Below are positions 6,235-9,360 of a stretch of DNA of 9,360 nucleotides, piece after piece. Position numbers and translations under genes: made by a program. The notes below the pieces were generated by a model. The model had not been told where the DNA came from and made no database searches. It saw only the letters and a program-made list of their open reading frames with translations. The number at the start of each line of letters is the position of its first letter. The stretch's first letter is position 1. The stretch covers positions 1 to 9,360 of the forward strand of contig MGOK01000042.1 in NCBI GenBank assembly GCA_001795335.1, given 5' to 3'. Origin of the DNA: Chloroflexi bacterium RBG_19FT_COMBO_55_16. GTDB taxonomy: Bacteria > Chloroflexota > Anaerolineae > Anaerolineales > UBA4823.

Positions 6235-7611
6235 CTATTCGGCCAAATTAAAGAAGAAATGAATAATGGTTTCGATCCCACGCCGCCAGGTGGGTAGATG
6301 CAATTTTTCGTTGGGGCTATGAGCGTTATCATCTGGCAATGAAAAACCACAATTGACCGATTCGATGCCCAGATATTTTTGGAATAACACCACAATGGGC
6401 ACACTCCCACCTTCTCGACGGAAGGCGGGACGCTTCCCCCAAACTGAGTCCATCGCTCGCTGCATGGCTTTAATACCCGAGGAGTGGCGATCGGAGGTAG
6501 CAGCAGGTCCGCCAACCAGCTTGGTTAATTCGTACCGCACAGTACCTGGAACCTTGGCTTCTAAATACTGTTGGAGTTGTTGATGAACCTCCTCAGGCTC
6601 CTGTTCGGGCACTAATCGCGTGGATATTTTCGCCATCGCATAAGCAGGTAAGACGGTCTTCGACCCGTCACCGATGAAGCCTGAATACAATCCGTTGACC
6701 TCCAGGGTAGGACGTGCGCCGACGCGTTCAACCGGCAGATAGCCTACCTCACCCCAAAGAGCTGGGGAACCCGTCTGGTTCATGTAGAATTGCTCATCCA
6801 TTGGTAAGCGTGCCAGTTCGGCGCGTTCTTCTGATTCGAGTGGTATCACCTTGTCATAAAAACCAGGTAGGGTGATGCGTCCTTGGGCGTCGTGCATGCC
6901 TGCGATCAATTCACATAGCGCCTGGGCAGGGTTGTGCACCACGCCGCCATAGAGACCGGAATGTAGGTCATGGTCAGGACCAAAGATGCGCAATTCGAAA
7001 TAAGCCAGGCCACGCAGAGCATAAGTGATAGTTGGCAGATCTGGAGCGATCATCCCCGTATCTGGATTGAGGGCAAAATCACTGGCTAACAAATCCAAGT
7101 GAGAGGCAAGAAATTCACCCATGCTCGGTGAGCCGATCTCCTCTTCGCCCTCGATCAGGAATTTCAGATTCACCGGAAGTTTTCCGGTTCGGATCACAGC
7201 CTCCATGGCGTTGATACATGCCATGACTTGACCTTTCATGTCAGAAGCCCCACGAGCGAATAGAAATTCCCCGCGCACCTGGGGTTCGAAAGCGCCACTT
7301 TGCCACAAATTTAATGGCTCCGCGGGTTGTACGTCGTAATGTCCGTAGATTAGAACGGTTGGGGCGTTAGGCCCGGCGGTTAACAATTCAGCGTAGACCA
7401 CCGGATGACCCTCCGTTGAGAAAATGGTCACTTCGCTCATTCCCAATACCTCTAATTGCTTGGCAACCCATTCAGCAGCGCGCAGGATGTCAGCGTTGCT
7501 GTTCGGGTCTGTAGAAATAGAAGGTATGGTGAGAAAACTCCTTAATTCATCGAGAAAGCGCTGATTGTGCTCCTGGGCGAACTGCAATGCGGCAGATCTA
7601 TGTTCGGTCAT
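6235..7611 (-). CDS. M20 family dipeptidase (ArgE/DapE/CPG2 superfamily)
   Basis: This 458-aa cytosolic di-zinc peptidase is full length for the dipeptidase branch of M20. Metal and catalytic residues are visible: His91 and Asp93 in GHYDVQP, bridging Asp124 in GASDMKG, general base Glu157 and ligand Glu158 in EGEEEIGS, ligand Asp184 in NPDTG, and C-terminal ligand His431 in DDNAHSPNE. The inserted dimerisation/lid domain runs from about 200 to 360 and includes the usual HSGLYGG (216-223). Family members cleave dipeptides or deacylate amino-acid conjugates; the exact substrate is unknown. The ATG at 7611 has AGGAG 6 nt upstream (7622-7618). A perfect -10 TATAAT lies just ahead, so it may be transcribed with the DUF1385 gene as its own unit. 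It follows the DUF1361 gene by 56 nt. Confidence 0.95.
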   Translation of the reverse strand: MTEHRSAALQFAQEHNQRFLDELRSFLTIPSISTDPNSNADILRAAEWVAKQLEVLGMSEVTIFSTEGHPVVYAELLTAGPNAPTVLIYGHYDVQPAEPLNLWQSGAFEPQVRGEFLFARGASDMKGQVMACINAMEAVIRTGKLPVNLKFLIEGEEEIGSPSMGEFLASHLDLLASDFALNPDTGMIAPDLPTITYALRGLAYFELRIFGPDHDLHSGLYGGVVHNPAQALCELIAGMHDAQGRITLPGFYDKVIPLESEERAELARLPMDEQFYMNQTGSPALWGEVGYLPVERVGARPTLEVNGLYSGFIGDGSKTVLPAYAMAKISTRLVPEQEPEEVHQQLQQYLEAKVPGTVRYELTKLVGGPAATSDRHSSGIKAMQRAMDSVWGKRPAFRREGGSVPIVVLFQKYLGIESVNCGFSLPDDNAHSPNEKLHLPTWRRGIETIIHFFFNLAE

Positions 7612-7646
7612 TGAAATCTCCTGATCGGATTGGCGTATTTTTTTGA

Positions 7647-7652
7647 ATTATA
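7647..7652 (-). promoter_or_regulatory. Candidate -10 box for the M20 peptidase gene
   Basis: On the - strand this reads TATAAT, 35 nt upstream of the ATG at 7611 and inside the 56-nt gap after the DUF1361 stop. The -35 would fall in the end of the upstream gene, where no good match to TTGACA is seen. Confidence 0.35.
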
Positions 7653-7667
7653 CTCTGCAGAGATGAT

Positions 7668-8360
7668 TTACTTTTCGCTTACCCGGCGGACCGAGATGAA
7701 AGTCAGATAACAAACTAAAAGAAAGGCGGTGAAAAGAAGTGTAAAGCCAAAAAAACTCAAGTTACTGAGGGGATTTACCAACCGCAAGGCGATATCAGAA
7801 AAAACCTCCTTCGGATGAAGGATGAGATCCCAGCTGTTCCAACGTGAAAATCGCCCCAGGTAGATACCCAGTCCACCGAGGTAGAGCGCTATACCAGCAA
7901 AAACCCAACTGAACCACCACCCGAGGTAGTTTGTTACCATGATTTGCATGATCCGTAATGAAGCAATCGCCAGGAAACATCCCGTCCAGGCAAATGTGGC
8001 CAACATAATAATATCGTACCACAAGGGGACATAAGGTCGGTCTGCCAAGTGCAAAAAGTCCGTCACGATGTACGGGGCATTTGGGAAGAAGATTAACCAC
8101 AATGCTCCCGGCAGAAGTAACAAACCCCAGCTACGCGGCCTCATGAAATTCAGTAAGGCAACCAATAAGCTAAACACATATGGCATCCAGGCCAGGTAGA
8201 GATTCCAGACCAGGTTTTTATATGTCAAGGCGTTGCTTTGCAGAACGCGCCCGGCGAAGAGGATCAATGCCAGGAGAGTAGAGAGCAATATAGGGTAAAG
8301 CAATTGTCTTGCCAGGAATCGATGAATGCTGAAAAGGTCTTCCAGCAGGCTGCGGATCAT
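7668..8360 (-). CDS. DUF1361 multi-pass membrane protein
   Basis: The 230-aa product is strongly hydrophobic, with probable membrane helices near 17-38, 52-72, 78-92, 113-136, 146-166 and 203-222. DUF1361 signatures are clear: NLYLAWMPY (53-61), FFPNAPYIVTDFLHL (91-105), WYD (114-116) and GIYLGRFSRWNSWDL (165-179). The family is conserved in many bacteria without a known role; the polar conserved residues (Asn94, Asp101, His104, Asp116, Arg170, Asn175) sit at helix ends and could form a site at the membrane surface. Start at 8360 is supported by GAGGA 5 nt upstream. It sits between the MOSC gene (86-nt gap) and the M20 gene on the same strand, but the functions show no obvious link. Confidence 0.92.
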   Translation of the reverse strand: MIRSLLEDLFSIHRFLARQLLYPILLSTLLALILFAGRVLQSNALTYKNLVWNLYLAWMPYVFSLLVALLNFMRPRSWGLLLLPGALWLIFFPNAPYIVTDFLHLADRPYVPLWYDIIMLATFAWTGCFLAIASLRIMQIMVTNYLGWWFSWVFAGIALYLGGLGIYLGRFSRWNSWDLILHPKEVFSDIALRLVNPLSNLSFFGFTLLFTAFLLVCYLTFISVRRVSEK

Positions 8361-8446
8361 GGATATCCTCGTGTGCGAAGTTCCACGGTTTAGTGGATTT
8401 GTTCTTGACCGGGAAAAACAATGATTCAGGAAAAGAATTAGAGGTC

Positions 8447-8929
8447 TTACAGGGATTTAGTTTGGGCTTCCTCTGAAATCTCGATATTATCCCCTACCCG
8501 TAAGTTCCCTTCAGTCAGGACTTGGGCACGCAGTCCGCCACGATGCACTAATGCAGGTAATACTGGTTGTTGAGTGAGCTCCGCTAAATGGGAACAGGGC
8601 TCGCAAAGACGGATGCCTTGCATGGTGACTTCACCAACCCTGAATGTTTTGCCAACCAGGTGGTTTAGAGGCACATCTTGGGTAACCAGGTTACGGCGGG
8701 TGTCTCCCAGGTCGAGCGGAATTTTATAATCGCGTCGAACGGCTTCGATCGATTCGATTTCGACCAGGGTCACCTCACGGCTCGCATCGATTTTCCGTTC
8801 CGGATAGCCGATCTTCAGATAATAATGATCTCCTTCTAAGCCTCGGCCGGGCACCACATGAACCTCGGATAAGGCTCGTGTAGGCTGGCCCACTTGCGGG
8901 CGAATAAAGATGGCAATAATTTTACCCAT
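8447..8929 (-). CDS. MOSC-domain protein
   Basis: The 160-aa protein is a stand-alone MOSC domain, the sulfur-carrier domain found at the C-terminus of molybdenum cofactor sulfurases and in YiiM-like proteins. Visible features are a beta-rich start with VHVVPGRGLEGDHYY (23-37), the REVTLVEIE strand (51-59), GDTRRNLVT (75-83), and the conserved cysteine segment GIRLCEPCSHL (105-115), with Cys109 and Cys112. The Cys in this segment is proposed to carry persulfide. Family members bind or sulfurate Moco or related pterin metal ligands, or take part in hydroxylaminopurine detoxification. It is divergent from a molybdenum hydroxylase subunit gene, which favours a Moco-linked role; this is inference. 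A TATAAT-like box lies so close (8943-8938) that the transcript may be nearly leaderless; the ribosome site is weak (AGGAT). Confidence 0.92.
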   Translation of the reverse strand: MGKIIAIFIRPQVGQPTRALSEVHVVPGRGLEGDHYYLKIGYPERKIDASREVTLVEIESIEAVRRDYKIPLDLGDTRRNLVTQDVPLNHLVGKTFRVGEVTMQGIRLCEPCSHLAELTQQPVLPALVHRGGLRAQVLTEGNLRVGDNIEISEEAQTKSL

Positions 8930-8937
8930 AATCCTGG

Positions 8938-8943
8938 ATTATA
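8938..8943 (-). promoter_or_regulatory. Possible -10 box for the MOSC gene
   Basis: On the - strand this reads TATAAT, only 8 nt before the ATG at 8929. If used, the 5' leader would be only a few nucleotides long. There is no matching -35, so another promoter further upstream is possible. Confidence 0.25.
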
Positions 8944-8988
8944 TGCGAATTTACAGAATTTAGGGATAGAGATTCCTTATCTTTGTGC

Positions 8989-8994
8989 TAAAAT
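8989..8994 (+). promoter_or_regulatory. Possible -10 box ahead of the structured leader
   Basis: TAAAAT matches TATAAT at five of six positions. A start about 7 nt downstream would put the first RNA base near 9001, just before the GGATCGG arm of the leader at 9005. No good -35 is visible, so it may need an activator or be wrong. Confidence 0.3.
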
Positions 8995-9004
8995 ACCTTC
9001 ACCC

Positions 9005-9147
9005 GGATCGGTGGTCGTTATAGGCCAGGCCTGTAGCGGCGTCGGGTCGTTGCCCGTCGAAAAGTGCCACCGTCTTCGTGGTGTGTGTCGGCTAGATACG
9101 CATGTTTGGCGAAATCAGTCGACCGAGATACCACCGGTGGCCGATCC
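9005..9147 (+). promoter_or_regulatory. Structured 5' leader of the Mo-hydroxylase gene; possible riboswitch
   Basis: GGATCGG at 9005-9011 is exactly complementary to CCGATCC at 9141-9147, which ends on the base before the start codon, closing a 143-nt element. Inside it are a CGGG/CCCG hairpin (9043-9046 with 9053-9056), a CCAC/GTGG hairpin (9067-9070 with 9078-9081) and GGTGGT (9010-9015) matching ACCACC (9130-9135). The likely ribosome site GGTGG (9136-9140) can pair with CCACC at 9067-9071, giving an alternative fold that would hide it. Size, position and the gene controlled would suit a molybdenum-cofactor (Moco) riboswitch, but I cannot confirm conserved positions by eye. The region is non-coding: the frame of the downstream gene has a TAG at 9034. 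Confidence 0.45.
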
Positions 9148-9360
9148 ATGCCTCTCTGGAAGAATTATCACCTCGCGCAATCAGTAAACGATGCTTTACT
9201 AGCTTTGTCCAGGGCTCCCCGCGCAGCCAGCCTGATCGCCGGGGGTACCGACTTGTTGCTTGATCTCCAACAGGGGCGGCATCCGGCGATCGATACGCTC
9301 GTGGATATTACTATTGTACCTGAGCTAACTTGCCTCGAAGTGCGCGGGGAGATTCTTTTT
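9148..9360 (+). CDS. Molybdenum hydroxylase FAD-binding subunit (XdhB/CoxM-type), 5' part
   Basis: From ATG 9148 an open frame of 71 codons runs off the right end. It begins MPLWKNYHLAQSVNDALLAL, the usual helix start of the FAD-binding domain in molybdopterin dehydrogenases, followed by the FAD loop LIAGGTDLLLDLQQG (29-43) and LVDITIVPEL (51-60). This subunit passes electrons between the 2Fe-2S subunit and NAD or another acceptor in xanthine dehydrogenase, CO dehydrogenase and related enzymes; the large Mo subunit and 2Fe-2S subunit are presumably downstream. Upstream in-frame GTG/TTG codons exist (9064, 9085, 9106), but family alignment and a GGTGG 7 nt before the ATG favour 9148. Which substrate the enzyme oxidises cannot be told from this part. 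Truncation is only by the window edge. Confidence 0.88.
   Translation, partial: MPLWKNYHLAQSVNDALLALSRAPRAASLIAGGTDLLLDLQQGRHPAIDTLVDITIVPELTCLEVRGEILF

Noticed and set aside
5323..8929. One four-gene functional operon for MOSC, DUF1361, M20 and DUF1385
   Set aside because: Same strand, but gaps of 86 and 56 nt and a -10 box before the M20 gene suggest more than one unit, and the functions do not converge.
8894..9187. 97-residue open frame on the + strand over the MOSC start and leader
   Set aside because: It crosses the MOSC start, the leader and the FAD-subunit start in a different frame and shows no domain.

Overview
The window looks like ordinary chromosome from a bacterium with intermediate GC. 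The protein style (a DUF1385/YqhQ-type protein, a DUF1361 membrane protein, an M20 dipeptidase, a YjbQ-type protein and a molybdenum hydroxylase subunit) suggests Chloroflexota, probably Anaerolineae-like. That assignment is by impression, since no rRNA or marker gene is present. I see no rRNA, tRNA, insertion sequence, phage gene or CRISPR array.

Layout. Positions 1-4019 are transcribed leftward: a large fused alpha/beta-hydrolase/acyl-CoA-ligase gene (1512-4019), a stand-alone alpha/beta hydrolase (590-1429), queF (193-609, overlapping the hydrolase end) and, at the window edge, the first 20 codons of what looks like a queuosine-precursor transporter (1-60). Positions 4145-5259 run rightward from an AT-rich divergent promoter region: a multi-zinc-ribbon protein and a YjbQ/UPF0047 protein. 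Positions 5323-8929 run leftward again: a MOSC-domain protein, a DUF1361 membrane protein, an M20 metallopeptidase and a DUF1385 membrane protein. From 8989 to the right end there is a rightward promoter-like site, a roughly 140-nt leader with long-range complementarity, and the start of a FAD-binding subunit of a molybdenum hydroxylase (9148-9360, cut by the window).

How the genes may work together. QueF (preQ0 to preQ1) beside a probable preQ-type transporter suggests a salvage/queuosine-tRNA unit. The MOSC protein and the Mo-hydroxylase subunit are divergent neighbours, and both relate to molybdenum cofactor. The leader of the hydroxylase gene could be a cofactor-sensing RNA; this is the best candidate here for a regulatory element worth testing. 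The fused hydrolase-ligase could release an acyl acid and then activate it, but no substrate can be read from the sequence. Most other genes belong to known families, several without an assigned function. I do not see a convincing undescribed defence or mobile system.
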